62,797 nt of DNA from Eubacteriales Family XIII. Incertae Sedis bacterium. GTDB lineage: Bacteria > Bacillota > Clostridia > Peptostreptococcales > Anaerovoracaceae. This document shows positions 53,628 through 62,757 of this stretch, piece after piece (the stretch's first letter is position 1; every line of letters starts with the position of its first letter). Under the pieces are notes generated by a model. The model did not search any database and was not told the origin of the DNA. It saw nothing but the letters and a program-made list of their open reading frames with translations. The position numbers were made by a program, and so were the translations under genes. The DNA lies in the NCBI GenBank assembly GCA_031261395.1, contig JAISJT010000017.1, positions 1 through 62,797 of the forward strand, given 5' to 3'.

Positions 53628-53681
53628 CCACTCCAATTCTATGTATTGATAACAAATTATTTTATCACAGAATGGGAGTGG
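53628..53681 (-). promoter_or_regulatory. large inverted repeat occluding the thioesterase RBS
   Basis: Arms 53628-53640 and 53669-53681 are 13-bp inverted copies with one mismatch (CCACTCCAATTCT). A second nested pair, TGATAA/TTATCA, lies at 53647-53652 and 53662-53667. In minus-strand RNA the arm next to the gene contains the GGAG Shine-Dalgarno. The hairpin would hide it from ribosomes. No U-run follows, so a terminator is less likely. Confidence 0.5.
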
Positions 53682-53714
53682 GGTGATGATGCAGCCGCCT
53701 TTCCGGCGGAATTT

Positions 53715-56700
53715 CTATACCGGTCTGCGGGATTTGCGAGGTTTTCTAAGGCGTCCCGCCGCTGCCGCTAACAGCGCTATCATAGCTGCTGCCGCGAGCG
53801 CAAGCCACAGCATGAGGTTCATGGCGTCGCCCGTGCGCGGGGAGATCGGCTCGCCGGCGCCCGGGTCTGCGCCCGAACCTGCACGCGCCACATGTATGGC
53901 CGCCCTCCCGTTTGCGTCCGCCGAATAGGGATCGCGGAAGATGACCGTCACATCGTGGTCGCCGTTTTCGAGCCGGTCGGCAAATTCAGACGTCAGCGTC
54001 ACAATGGCGCTCCCGTTTGAAATCATACCGATCTGCCCTGAGCCAGCTTCTGTAATGATCCTCGGTTTTGTCTCGTTCACATAGGCCGACAGAGCGTATG
54101 CGGTATTGTTCACTTTGAATCCGGCAACATCCCTGAAATCGCCCTTGATCTCTATCCTTATGCTCTGACCGAATGCAGTCAGTCCGTCCTGCCCGCCCTT
54201 GCCGGCATCGTGCGAGTTCTTGAGTACATGATGGTCGCGGGTGAGGCTTGACATTGCCTTGTTCAAGGCGGAAACGGCAGCATCCACTTCCTTCTGTGTA
54301 GCATAAATATCGTTGATCAGCCTGTCTGCCTCAGCGAAAGCGGCAAGAAATGCCGTCACATCAGCATAATTCTTTTCGTGCAGGCCCGGGAGATTCGGAT
54401 CGTTTGCAGGCCCGCCCATAGGACCTTTGAGAATCGCGTTGTAAGCGGCCTGAAGCTTGGCTTTGTCCGCACCCGCAGTGACTACTACCGGAAATGTGAC
54501 AGAGGTATGCGTGATATAGTTCACCGTATCGCTCGGCGTGAATGTCGCATCGTGCTGCTGCGTATCCCCTGCCTGACCGCCAACGGGAGTCGTCCCCGGC
54601 TCATCCCACGCCCAGCCCGCAGGCAGCGATACCCTGTCAAGCGTAGCGCCTGCCACGGCAGTCAGTCCTGACGGCACGCTATACGCAGGGTCTTCGACCT
54701 GATTCACCGTGAGCGTCACGATCCGCGTGAATGCACCCGTGGCAGCATTGTAACCGGTTTCCCCGCTATAACTGCTGTAATCATAATTCACCGCATCGCT
54801 CGGCGTGAACCTGACTGCGTAGCCGCTATTGCCTACCGTCGGCTTCGTGCTTGGCGCAGCCCAAACAAATGTCCCGTCGCCTGTCCCGCCGCCAAGCGCC
54901 ACGCCGGCAAGCGTCCCCGAAGCGCTATAGTCCACAGCATTCGCCGTCGGGAAGGCGACCGCAGTCAGCGGCGCTGTCTTTCCAATATTGAAAGTGACCG
55001 TCTTGGTCCCCTCGTAGTTCCCCTTGCCGGTGAGTATGACAGAGCCGGCATTTGTCCCTGCATTAATATTCGCCCCGTAACTCACATCATAGTCACCGGT
55101 CGTGATTCCCGCGCCGCTATCAGTAGCAGCATTGTAAGTTGGCTGAATCTGGCCGCCCGTATACGTCCAAGGCCCGCCCGTTAGCGTTAGCGACACATCC
55201 GCCTGATTGATATTTCTCTTGCCGATATTGATGGTAATAGGATCGCTTGTGGCCGCCTGATAATTTCCGGCTGCTGCGCGGGTAACTGTCACGATGAGCG
55301 TTCCCGCCGTGCCAACGCTGATATCACCTGATGCGGATACCGTAGAGGTTGAAGTGCCGCCGGTCTTATTATAGGTCAATGATCCCGTGCCGTTTCCTTG
55401 CGTCGCAAGCAAAAGTTGCCTGTTCGAATCGCCATATTTCAATGCCGGACTTGGCTGTGCGATCGCGATCGTATCCGATGCCGCCGTCACGTTGATGCTC
55501 GCCGAAACCGAACTCACCGTATTGTAATTTGTAGTATCGGTCGGCGTGAAACTCACATTGTGAGTCCGAGCACCTACATCACCAACAGCCGTGCTACTGG
55601 CCTCGACCCAAGCAAATGTTCCCGCGCCCGTGCCGTTGCCGCTATTCGGATTCACACTACTTAGCGTCGAACCATAGACCGCCGTCAAATTAGTAGGCAC
55701 GGCATATGACGGTGTCGCCTTATCTACGGTCAGAATGAATGTACTGCTCGTTACGCTGTTGTAGTTGCCATCTCCTGCTCTCGTAGCTTGCAGATTGATT
55801 GTTCCGGCTTGGGTGATTGAAAGTGTACTGCCGCTAATCGTTCCGGCTCCTGTGCCGCCGGCGATGACCGCATAGGTCGTCGCGCCGGCATCGCCTCCGC
55901 TTGATGTAATCGCATAACTGTTACCGTTGGCACCAAATGTTACGGGCGATGAGCTTGTGATTGTAAGTGCGGTGGGCTGATCAGCCATGGCGATCACAAT
56001 CTGACGTTCTGCGCTGGTAATGGCATTGTAATCAGCTGTGCCGGCTCTTGTCACTTGGACCTTGATCGTGCCTGCAGCGAGTATCGTAAGCGCGCCTGTC
56101 CCCGGAACTATTGTGGCGACCGTGCCATTTCCTTGCGTTATGACATAAGTCAAAGCACCGCCTCCGGTTCCCTCTTTTCCGGGCGTCAGTCCTATCACCT
56201 TACCCGTATCTCCATACACAAGTGATGGTGAAGGCGCAGCGACTTCAAGTTCTGTCTGATTCCCCTTCACCAACACCGTCACGGGAGCGATATTGCTGCC
56301 GAAGGCTCCTGCCGTATTGGGCAGACGCACATCGTAATTCCCTGCGGGGACATTCACGCTGCCGTTTGCTGGCAGCCAGTTTGATGTTTCGTCGGTGTCA
56401 GAATGTCCGCGGTACTGGAATGAACCTGCGAGGACGATGGAACCGTCGCCCGCTGTATTGTTGCTCGCTTTGGTCGTAGTGGGCGATGGCGCACCGGCTT
56501 TGCCGATGGTGGTAAGCGCCGCCGAATACGCCGAAGCCGGATAATTGCCGCTGCTGTTTCGCGAGATGACCAAATCAAAACTGCCTGCGTTTGCCAGCGT
56601 GGTAACAGAATCGCCGTTTGCAATCGTCGTTCCCGCGCCGCTCCCAACCTTGACCGTGTACAGATTTGGATTGACGCCGTTCACGAATTTCAGCGTTTCC

Positions 56701-59700
56701 GTCGCGAAATCCACATAGATGAAATCACCGACCGGCGTGGGCGTGGCATAAGGCGTATAGATGGTCTGCAGACTTACCGGCGCCGACTCAAAATGATTCC
56801 CGTCGTCAAGCGCCTTGACGGAGATATTGTAGGTCGAGGCCGGACTCAGGGTGAAGTTTTTGGAAGTCAGTCCGGGACTTCCGTCACCAGTATACGAACC
56901 GCCGGTAGACCAACTCAGTTCTGCGCTGTCCGCCGTATTTCCGTCTCCGACAACGCCAAAGGAATAATCCGCCGAAGTAGCGGTCACGGCGGTGGGTGCC
57001 AAACCGGCCAGCGCCGAAATATCCCAGTTCGCCTTGGTGATTAACAATTCTACCGTTGTCGATGTATGCGCAGTAGTGCCGGAAGCAGTGCCGTCTTCGA
57101 AATATTCCACATCCACGGTGGCTGTATATGGCGCAGGTCTGGCATTCAGTGTTCCGTTCGGACTTATCTTCCAACTCGAATTCGTGTCCGTGGCATTCAC
57201 CTTATTATTATCCGATTCGGAAGTAAGGCTCAAATTAAAACTGCTCGCATCTGCACCCGTAAGTGTTGCGCCGCTTATATACAAGGCGGCATCCGTGATA
57301 TTACTGATATCGACAGACTGCGCGGAAATGCCATCCCCATAAACATGCGAGCCAATTTTTATCGGGGCAACAAACAACGGCGATTTGATATGCGCCCGAT
57401 AGGAAGCAGGAGCCGTATCTGTAGCCTTGATTCTTATCAGGTATTCAGTCCCCGCCGTATACGGGTTGATGACAATAGAGCCAACAGACCCTGCCTCTTC
57501 CGTCCACGAGCCGGCGTTTAGAACCTGATACTGATAAGTGTCCGTATTGCCCGCGGTTTCCCAGGATATCGTTAGGGTGCCGCTGCTGAGAGCAATCGTC
57601 ATCGCCGGCGCGGCCGGGCGGCCTGCAATTGTTGTATCGGCAACTGCCGCAAACTCCGACGCAAAACTGCTTGTTGTTGCTTTCTTTCTAAGGTTGAATA
57701 TTACCTCAGTTCCGCTCCAGCCCAAATCGTCAAAGTCGACAGTTGTCGTGGCAGTATATAGGTCTGTGCCCGTCAGCGGCGAATGTCCGCTTTCGTCATA
57801 CCAGTCGTAGTCAGCCGCCGTGCCGGTTTTTATCTTGACGGTTTCTGTATCATAATCTATCCAGTAGTCGGTACCGTCGCTTGCCGCGTCAGGGCCCCTG
57901 GTTGGCGCATCCGGCGCCGCAGCATAGGTGAAGGACTCCGTCGGCTGCACCGCCGCGCCGCTGTAGCCGTCAATCAAAGCCACGCGGTAAATGACTTTCC
58001 CGTCCGAACCGATTTCCGAGGCAAGGCTGATGGTGGAGGTGCCGCTGGCTCTCGTATAACCGGCCGGCGCCGCGTCGCCGAGCGTATGCGTGATTCCGTA
58101 TTCCAAATCACCCGATATCACGCCGCCGCTATCCGACGTGACCGTTTTTGCTGCATAATCCACTTCCAATTCATTGTCTCCATCGAGGTGCGATGGATAG
58201 GGATAGACACGAACCCCCTTTAAATAGGAGCCCGTAGCCGTATACTTTTGCACGACCTGATAAATTTTGTCTGCCGTCAGACCGCTGAAAGATACCGCTT
58301 GCCCATCGACGGTGACAACCGCCGGACTCCCGATGATATTACCGGCATTCGCGCCGGTCGGCTCATAAACCGCATAGGTGTAGCCCGCGAGAGAACCCGA
58401 AATATCAATTTGCGTTCCGCCTGCTGCGCGCGAGACCTGCTCTGCCAAAAGGTCCTTCCCTTCGTACCCGGTGAACAATGCAATTACGACCTTATATGGC
58501 GTTGCATTGGCATAGGTGATTTCCGAATAGCCGAGTGGTCTTGCCACCAAATAGTAGTTTTGCCCCGGCGTCAGATTGTTAAATATCATCTCGCCGCCGC
58601 CTGTTGTCCAAGTGGCAAGAGGTGAGGAAGTATTCGGACTGCCCGAAGTCTCGCGGAGCAGCGCATACTGCACGCCCGAATTGCTATTCAACACTTCGAT
58701 TTGAGCCTTCGTGCCGCCATCGTAATAACTGACTTCCACAGGAGAAATTCCGTCCCCCGCGTCCGTCGCGGCGCTCAGCGCAACATCGCTATAGTATTCG
58801 TCATCCAGCACATCCGCCGGCGTGAGATTGGTGCTAAGTCCGCGGGATATCGCTCCAATCGGAATCCCGATGATTCGGTAAGTCTTGCCCGGCGTCAGCC
58901 CGGTAAAGGTGATTTTTCCGCCGGTAGCAAACCCCGTCCCCGTACCGCTGCCAGCCGACATATCATAGGCAGTATACCCGGCATACCAATCACTATCGCC
59001 CAGCCCGGCAGTAACACCGGAAGATGGCACATCCGCAACGGCAGGAGTGTACGAGGCAGTTAACCCACTCAAATTGATAACAGAACTCCCGCGAACCTCC
59101 GCCAAAGCATAGGCAAACCCGGCCTCTGTCGTGGTGCTTATCTTCGTATCACCGGAAAAGGAGATATCTTTGTCAATATCAGAATCTGTACCGGAGGCAA
59201 ACTCGACATTGTCCATGGCTCCGCCCATTCCTGAGTTTACATCTATAGCCACAAATCCGAATATTGAAGTCCCCTGACCTTCCGGCACCGTGTATACACC
59301 TGAATTATGTACATCCGCATGAACCGCAGGGCAGTTCGAGAACGCTATATAATATTTGCTTCCGTTGTAGGTAGTAATAGCAGGAGTGCCGGAATCTGCC
59401 AACGCAAGGCATTGGTTGACCGTTTTCCCAAGGCTGTTAAAAATATCCGTAAAGTATGACACAGTGTTTCGTCCGTACGGATACGACCATGTTTTTGAGC
59501 CTGCATACTCAGGAATGTTGACATTGTCAACATTTAATGCCGGGAAATTACAAGTGTAATCAGGCTGAGTGCGATTTGTTACGCCGACATAATCGGCGGG
59601 TGAATTTATCGCTTTGCCGATAACGATAGCAATTAATTGATTTCCTGCTGCCGAGTCACCACTTGCCCTTCCGGCTTGGTCATAACTCCATTCATATATT

Positions 59701-60665
59701 TTGCCCGGCACTGTGGCAATTTCTTGAAAGATGGTAGACGCATTGCTGGGTGTAAGTTCAACATAATGATTTCCCGGTGTTCGAAAAGCAGAACTCTCGA
59801 TTGTTGCTCCATAATTGGCTCCCATAAATTGAATATTTTTACCGTAACGCCATAAGTTAGCAGAATTATCAAGATAGTGTGTTGTATCCCAATAGGGAAC
59901 AAAGTAATCTGACGCAGGGCCCACGGGGTATAGCGCAGGAACAAACTGACATGAATTAACGCCCGTCGACGTATCAGTTGTATTATTTAAGGGCCATGTA
60001 TCAGTATGGTCCTCAAAATCTCCATTCATCAGCATAGGCGCCAGCGTCCTGTCCACAATCCTCGCCAGTGAAAAGATAGTCCTAATCGTTGTCGGGTCAA
60101 AACCATCTACGTTATTCGTAATCTCCGCCCAATAGTAGTAATATCCCGCCTCGCTCGGCGTGGTGACCTCAAGCGTAGCCTTCGTCCCCGCCGGAGCCGG
60201 TATCGTTGTCACGCCTGTGCCGGTTATCAAAGTCGGGTTCGTAGGCTGTCCGTCCCCGCCCACCGCCGGCAAATCGCTCCCGTCAATATCAAACTTCTTC
60301 GACCGATACCACTGATAAGTCAGGTAACCGCCGTCCGATTGTGCCGTGACATATATCCTCGCCTTAGCAGGAGCCAAAGCATAAGTCTGAGTAGCCGCCG
60401 GTTGCTTGACAATCTGAGGCGCCGCCGCGTTCGCCAGCGCCACAACGTCATTCGCCGGCTTGACCGGCGAATCCAAGCCGTCATTCGCCGGCTTGACCGG
60501 CGAATCCACAACGTCATTCGCCGGCTTGACCGGCGAATCCACCCCAGTAGCAAACGCCCCCCCGCCAACCAGCGGCCCCACAAACATCGTAGCCACCAGC
60601 ATAGCAACCACCAGCAAAAACACGCTCGCCCTACCGACCACCTTAAACTTCAAATTCCCAAACAT
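53715..60665 (-). CDS. giant repeat-containing surface protein with SPRTG sorting signal
   Basis: 2316 aa. A signal peptide (hydrophobic stretch about residues 13-38, ending GGGAFA) is followed by three DSPVKPAND copies (about 42-73) and an Ig-like segment with TYQWYRSKK. Residues about 210-358 resemble a jelly-roll carbohydrate-binding module (NGDFEDHTDTWPL...). Many Ig-like/MBG-type beta modules follow, including three near-homologous 80-90-residue units between about 1470 and 1820 and an MBG-like unit near 1818-1895. A FIVAR-like helical unit (LQAAYNAI...AVSALNKAMSSL) lies at about 2065-2141. The end is SPRTG (2275-2279), a hydrophobic span and RLRKPRKSRRPV, a sortase signal. RBS AGGAGG. 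No sortase gene is in the window. Confidence 0.88.
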   Translation of the reverse strand: MFGNLKFKVVGRASVFLLVVAMLVATMFVGPLVGGGAFATGVDSPVKPANDVVDSPVKPANDGLDSPVKPANDVVALANAAAPQIVKQPAATQTYALAPAKARIYVTAQSDGGYLTYQWYRSKKFDIDGSDLPAVGGDGQPTNPTLITGTGVTTIPAPAGTKATLEVTTPSEAGYYYYWAEITNNVDGFDPTTIRTIFSLARIVDRTLAPMLMNGDFEDHTDTWPLNNTTDTSTGVNSCQFVPALYPVGPASDYFVPYWDTTHYLDNSANLWRYGKNIQFMGANYGATIESSAFRTPGNHYVELTPSNASTIFQEIATVPGKIYEWSYDQAGRASGDSAAGNQLIAIVIGKAINSPADYVGVTNRTQPDYTCNFPALNVDNVNIPEYAGSKTWSYPYGRNTVSYFTDIFNSLGKTVNQCLALADSGTPAITTYNGSKYYIAFSNCPAVHADVHNSGVYTVPEGQGTSIFGFVAIDVNSGMGGAMDNVEFASGTDSDIDKDISFSGDTKISTTTEAGFAYALAEVRGSSVINLSGLTASYTPAVADVPSSGVTAGLGDSDWYAGYTAYDMSAGSGTGTGFATGGKITFTGLTPGKTYRIIGIPIGAISRGLSTNLTPADVLDDEYYSDVALSAATDAGDGISPVEVSYYDGGTKAQIEVLNSNSGVQYALLRETSGSPNTSSPLATWTTGGGEMIFNNLTPGQNYYLVARPLGYSEITYANATPYKVVIALFTGYEGKDLLAEQVSRAAGGTQIDISGSLAGYTYAVYEPTGANAGNIIGSPAVVTVDGQAVSFSGLTADKIYQVVQKYTATGSYLKGVRVYPYPSHLDGDNELEVDYAAKTVTSDSGGVISGDLEYGITHTLGDAAPAGYTRASGTSTISLASEIGSDGKVIYRVALIDGYSGAAVQPTESFTYAAAPDAPTRGPDAASDGTDYWIDYDTETVKIKTGTAADYDWYDESGHSPLTGTDLYTATTTVDFDDLGWSGTEVIFNLRKKATTSSFASEFAAVADTTIAGRPAAPAMTIALSSGTLTISWETAGNTDTYQYQVLNAGSWTEEAGSVGSIVINPYTAGTEYLIRIKATDTAPASYRAHIKSPLFVAPIKIGSHVYGDGISAQSVDISNITDAALYISGATLTGADASSFNLSLTSESDNNKVNATDTNSSWKISPNGTLNARPAPYTATVDVEYFEDGTASGTTAHTSTTVELLITKANWDISALAGLAPTAVTATSADYSFGVVGDGNTADSAELSWSTGGSYTGDGSPGLTSKNFTLSPASTYNISVKALDDGNHFESAPVSLQTIYTPYATPTPVGDFIYVDFATETLKFVNGVNPNLYTVKVGSGAGTTIANGDSVTTLANAGSFDLVISRNSSGNYPASAYSAALTTIGKAGAPSPTTTKASNNTAGDGSIVLAGSFQYRGHSDTDETSNWLPANGSVNVPAGNYDVRLPNTAGAFGSNIAPVTVLVKGNQTELEVAAPSPSLVYGDTGKVIGLTPGKEGTGGGALTYVITQGNGTVATIVPGTGALTILAAGTIKVQVTRAGTADYNAITSAERQIVIAMADQPTALTITSSSPVTFGANGNSYAITSSGGDAGATTYAVIAGGTGAGTISGSTLSITQAGTINLQATRAGDGNYNSVTSSTFILTVDKATPSYAVPTNLTAVYGSTLSSVNPNSGNGTGAGTFAWVEASSTAVGDVGARTHNVSFTPTDTTNYNTVSSVSASINVTAASDTIAIAQPSPALKYGDSNRQLLLATQGNGTGSLTYNKTGGTSTSTVSASGDISVGTAGTLIVTVTRAAAGNYQAATSDPITINIGKRNINQADVSLTLTGGPWTYTGGQIQPTYNAATDSGAGITTGDYDVSYGANINAGTNAGSVILTGKGNYEGTKTVTFNIGKTAPLTAVAFPTANAVDYSASGTLAGVALGGGTGDGTFVWAAPSTKPTVGNSGYAVRFTPSDAVNYDYSSYSGETGYNAATGAFTRIVTLTVNQVEDPAYSVPSGLTAVAGATLDRVSLPAGWAWDEPGTTPVGGQAGDTQQHDATFTPSDTVNYITHTSVTFPVVVTAGADKAKLQAAYNAILKGPMGGPANDPNLPGLHEKNYADVTAFLAAFAEADRLINDIYATQKEVDAAVSALNKAMSSLTRDHHVLKNSHDAGKGGQDGLTAFGQSIRIEIKGDFRDVAGFKVNNTAYALSAYVNETKPRIITEAGSGQIGMISNGSAIVTLTSEFADRLENGDHDVTVIFRDPYSADANGRAAIHVARAGSGADPGAGEPISPRTGDAMNLMLWLALAAAAMIALLAAAAGRLRKPRKSRRPV
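60447..60541 (-). repeat. three in-frame palindromic repeats in the surface-protein gene
   Basis: Full 29-bp copies at 60447-60475, 60480-60508 and 60513-60541, spaced exactly 33 bp (11 codons) apart. Each is GTCATTCGCCGG ... CCGGCGAATCCA on the plus strand. They encode DSPVKPAND with two-residue linkers just after the signal peptide. Confidence 0.9.
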
Positions 60666-60695
60666 ACCAGCCTCCTAACACCTATATCCAAGCCC

Positions 60696-61165
60696 GTCAT
60701 TCGCCGGACACCACCTCTGTCATTCGCCGGCTCGACCGGCGAATCCACCGCCCATCACCACGCCCGTCATTCACCGCCTCAACCAGCCCGTCATTCGCCG
60801 GCTTGACCGGCGAATCCACACCGATGACCGCCACGTCATTCGCCGGCTCGACCGTGTTGTCATTCGCCGGCTCGACCGGCGAATCCACAACAATGACAAC
60901 TCCCGTCATTCGCCGGACACCACGTCCGTCATTCGCCGAACACCACGCCCGTCATTCGCAGGACACCACGTCCGTCATTCGCCGGCTTGACCGGCGAATC
61001 CAGCGCCTATCACCACTCCCGTCATTCGCCGGCTTGACCGGCGAATCCACAACAATGACAACTCCCGTCATTCGCCGGACACCACGCCCGTCATTCGCCG
61101 GCTTGACCGGCGAATCCAGCGCCTATCACCACCTCTGTCATTCGCCGGCTTGACCGGCGAATCCA
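60696..61165. repeat. array of full and half palindromic repeats upstream of the surface-protein gene
   Basis: Full copies start at 60719, 60790, 60859, 60974, 61021, 61090 and 61137. Half copies (GTCATTCGCCGG followed by ACACCAC) or diverged copies start at 60696, 60766, 60835, 60905, 60928, 60951 and 61067. Variation includes CTTGAC versus CTCGAC in the loop. Half units recur every 23 bp around 60905-60974, and a longer block (half unit, full unit, AGCGCCTATCACCAC) is itself repeated, so the array grew by segmental duplication. It begins about 30 bp upstream of the surface-protein start codon, so any promoter lies inside or beyond it. Confidence 0.88.
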
Positions 61166-61180
61166 CGCCGATGACCACCA

Positions 61181-61243
61181 TAGATTCCCAGGGTTACGTT
61201 CGCCTACGGCTCACCGTCGGCTTCGCCGCCGCCCGGGAATGAC
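61181..61243 (-). repeat. longer related repeat in opposite orientation
   Basis: On the minus strand it begins GTCATTCCCGGGCGGC and ends GGGAATCTA, keeping the GTCATTCC...GGAATC(T/C) outline but with a longer GC-rich centre holding its own GGCGAAGCCGAC-type hairpin. It closes the array. Confidence 0.55.
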
Positions 61244-61692
61244 AACACCCAGCACGCAAAAAACACCCCGCGCACAAAGCGCAGAGCGTCTGTATTAACA
61301 TTATGATAGGTGGACGGCTATACCTTAAATGGCAATACCCCCCCCATTAACATATTATTCCATGTACTCAAACTTCCACCCATTGGTACTTCGTTCTTCC
61401 CCTTGCGTTTCCCGCCACACCAGCGCCGTCATCCACCGGCAGCGCCGCCAAACCATCCAATCCTGCCGCTCCCTACCACGGGCCAAACCGCCAATCAAGT
61501 CAGCAATCCAAAACCGCCCATGTATAGACACGACAGCCGCCAAAAATATTTGTAGTAATTATACAACTATTTCACAAATCAATGCAAATTTTCCGAAATT
61601 ACTATCATATCTATTTCATTACAATACCAAGCCGTCCCATCGCGAATACCACCCCAAAATATAATATCTCACACGTCCAAAGAAATGAATAT
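61244..61692. other. intergenic region without a supported gene
   Basis: No ORF here has an RBS or recognisable sequence. I see only a run of eight C residues at 61338-61345 and an AT-rich stretch from 61540. Possible weak -10-like sequences for the surface-protein gene lie near 61300 on the minus strand, but no convincing promoter. Confidence 0.5.
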
Positions 61693-62272
61693 TCAGAACC
61701 GCTTTTGTTGAAAAGCAGACAGATACGTTTTTTTGAATTGCTTTACGGAGAGAAAGAATACTTTTTCAGATTTTGTGAATGCGTTGCGCTCAGCCTTCAT
61801 CGCCAGCGTTTCGATGGTGCAGCACATATCCGCGACCTGAAACAATTTCTTTTCGCGCGGAGATACTTTCTTGAATTTTACATTGTTCAGTATCGCACCG
61901 AATGTTGCGGCAAGCAATTTTGTAAGTTCCATCTGGCCGTAGTCATAGTAAACAACAATCTCATCGAAGGTGTGAAAAAAAGTCAAATTCTCCGTCAGGA
62001 ACGCTGCGATTTGTTTTGACAAACGTGCCAACAGCGCAATATCGTCATCGAACCGATTTTTTACCAAGACGAATGACTTGTAGCGGATAGGAGTGGATCG
62101 CAATATCAGAAACACCAATATTTTTCATCGCTTCGTCTAAATATGCTATTTCTTTTGTGATATCATTTTGTTGGTCGTGGAAAACAAAACTGACGATATA
62201 GTACGGCGATATCTTTTGATATTCACCGCCGATGTGGCCGGCCTCATCGACAAAGCAACTAAGCAGTTTCAT
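61693..62272 (-). pseudogene. DUF3800-like protein gene broken by deletion and frameshift
   Basis: The 5' part (ATG 62272, AGGA upstream) encodes MKLLSCFVDEAGHIGG...IAIHSYPL, the N-terminal DEAGH-type start of DUF3800 proteins. The 3' part in another frame encodes IRYKSFVLVKNRFDDDIALL, EIVVYYDYGQMELTKLL, KKVSPREKKLFQVADMCC, and ends at 61693. The frames meet near 62075. The stretch that normally joins them (roughly 25-30 residues) is missing, so this is a deletion rather than a one-base slip. DUF3800 proteins are presumed nuclease-fold accessory proteins, often near mobile elements. Confidence 0.65.
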
Positions 62273-62293
62273 CACTTCCTCGCGGAAAACAAT

Positions 62294-62376
62294 AAAAAAA
62301 GGCGGAGATTGTCCCCGCCGTGGTAGGGCCAGGGTCTTTCGACCAACCCCACAACAAGTTTCCCTGTTGCTATTAT
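62294..62376 (-). ncRNA. predicted small structured RNA (third of three)
   Basis: Minus-strand promoter TTGCGT (62406-62411), 17-nt spacer, TACAAT (62383-62388). The predicted transcript holds a CAACA/TGTTG hairpin, a GGTCGAAAGACC tetraloop hairpin within a longer GTGGGG/CCCTACCAC stem, and a terminator hairpin (GGCGG/CCGCC, 62301-62319) followed by seven U. It ends just before the DUF3800-like remnant. Family not recognised. Confidence 0.45.
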
Positions 62377-62557
62377 GTATATATTGTAAGCCAAAATGGA
62401 TGTATACGCAAGGAATATTTTGAAATAATCAAGTCCTACAAATTCACGCATTACTGGCAAATCTATTTCATTACAAATGTCCAGCAGTGCCCTCATCCGT
62501 CCTCGTATTTTTTCCTGCACCACTTGATTTAGACGGGTCATGTGATATATTGATTAC

Positions 62558-62657
62558 GGTAGGTTGGCGACATGCCTACGCCGCCCTCTAAGCGAATGGC
62601 GGTACCCTTACGGGGACTTGCCACAAAAGACCATCCGGTTTGCCCGGGTGGTTTTTT
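62558..62657 (+). ncRNA. predicted small structured RNA (second of three)
   Basis: Plus-strand promoter TTGATT (62524-62529), 16-nt spacer, TATATT (62546-62551). The transcript would form hairpins GTAGG/CCTAC, CCGCC/GGCGG and CCC/GGG (loop TTAC), then a strong terminator (CCATCCGG/CCGGGTGG, 62631-62651, followed by six U). The sequence recalls antisense RNAs near small holin-like toxins in Clostridia, but this is from memory and no toxin ORF is visible here. Confidence 0.5.
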
Positions 62658-62670
62658 GTATATAGATACT

Positions 62671-62757
62671 AAAACACCCGGCAGATATCTACCGGGTGAT
62701 TGTATTCGCGTAGAACACTCCTTTGACTGCCTGTCCAGGCTGCCCGGTCTTTCTACA
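62671..62757 (-). ncRNA. predicted small structured RNA (first of three)
   Basis: Minus-strand promoter TTGTAA (62786-62791), 17-nt spacer, TACCAT (62763-62768) with an extended -10 TG. The transcript folds into an outer GTAGAA/TTCTAC stem enclosing GCCTG/CAGGC, and ends in a terminator hairpin CACCCGG/CCGGGTG (62675-62698) with four U. An apparent ORF across it (62538-62774) has no RBS and crosses the terminator, so an RNA is more likely. Confidence 0.5.

Noticed and set aside
60447..61165. CRISPR-like appearance of the repeat array
   Set aside because: The repeats are self-complementary along their whole length, the gaps are 4 to about 40 bp and often repeated themselves, three copies are coding, and there are no cas genes.
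61338..61345. Run of eight C residues as a phase-variation tract
   Set aside because: It lies about 670 bp from the surface-protein start and outside any supported gene or promoter.
62272..62541. 89-codon ORF on the minus strand
   Set aside because: No Shine-Dalgarno, no recognisable sequence, and its second half runs through the promoter and terminator of a predicted small RNA.
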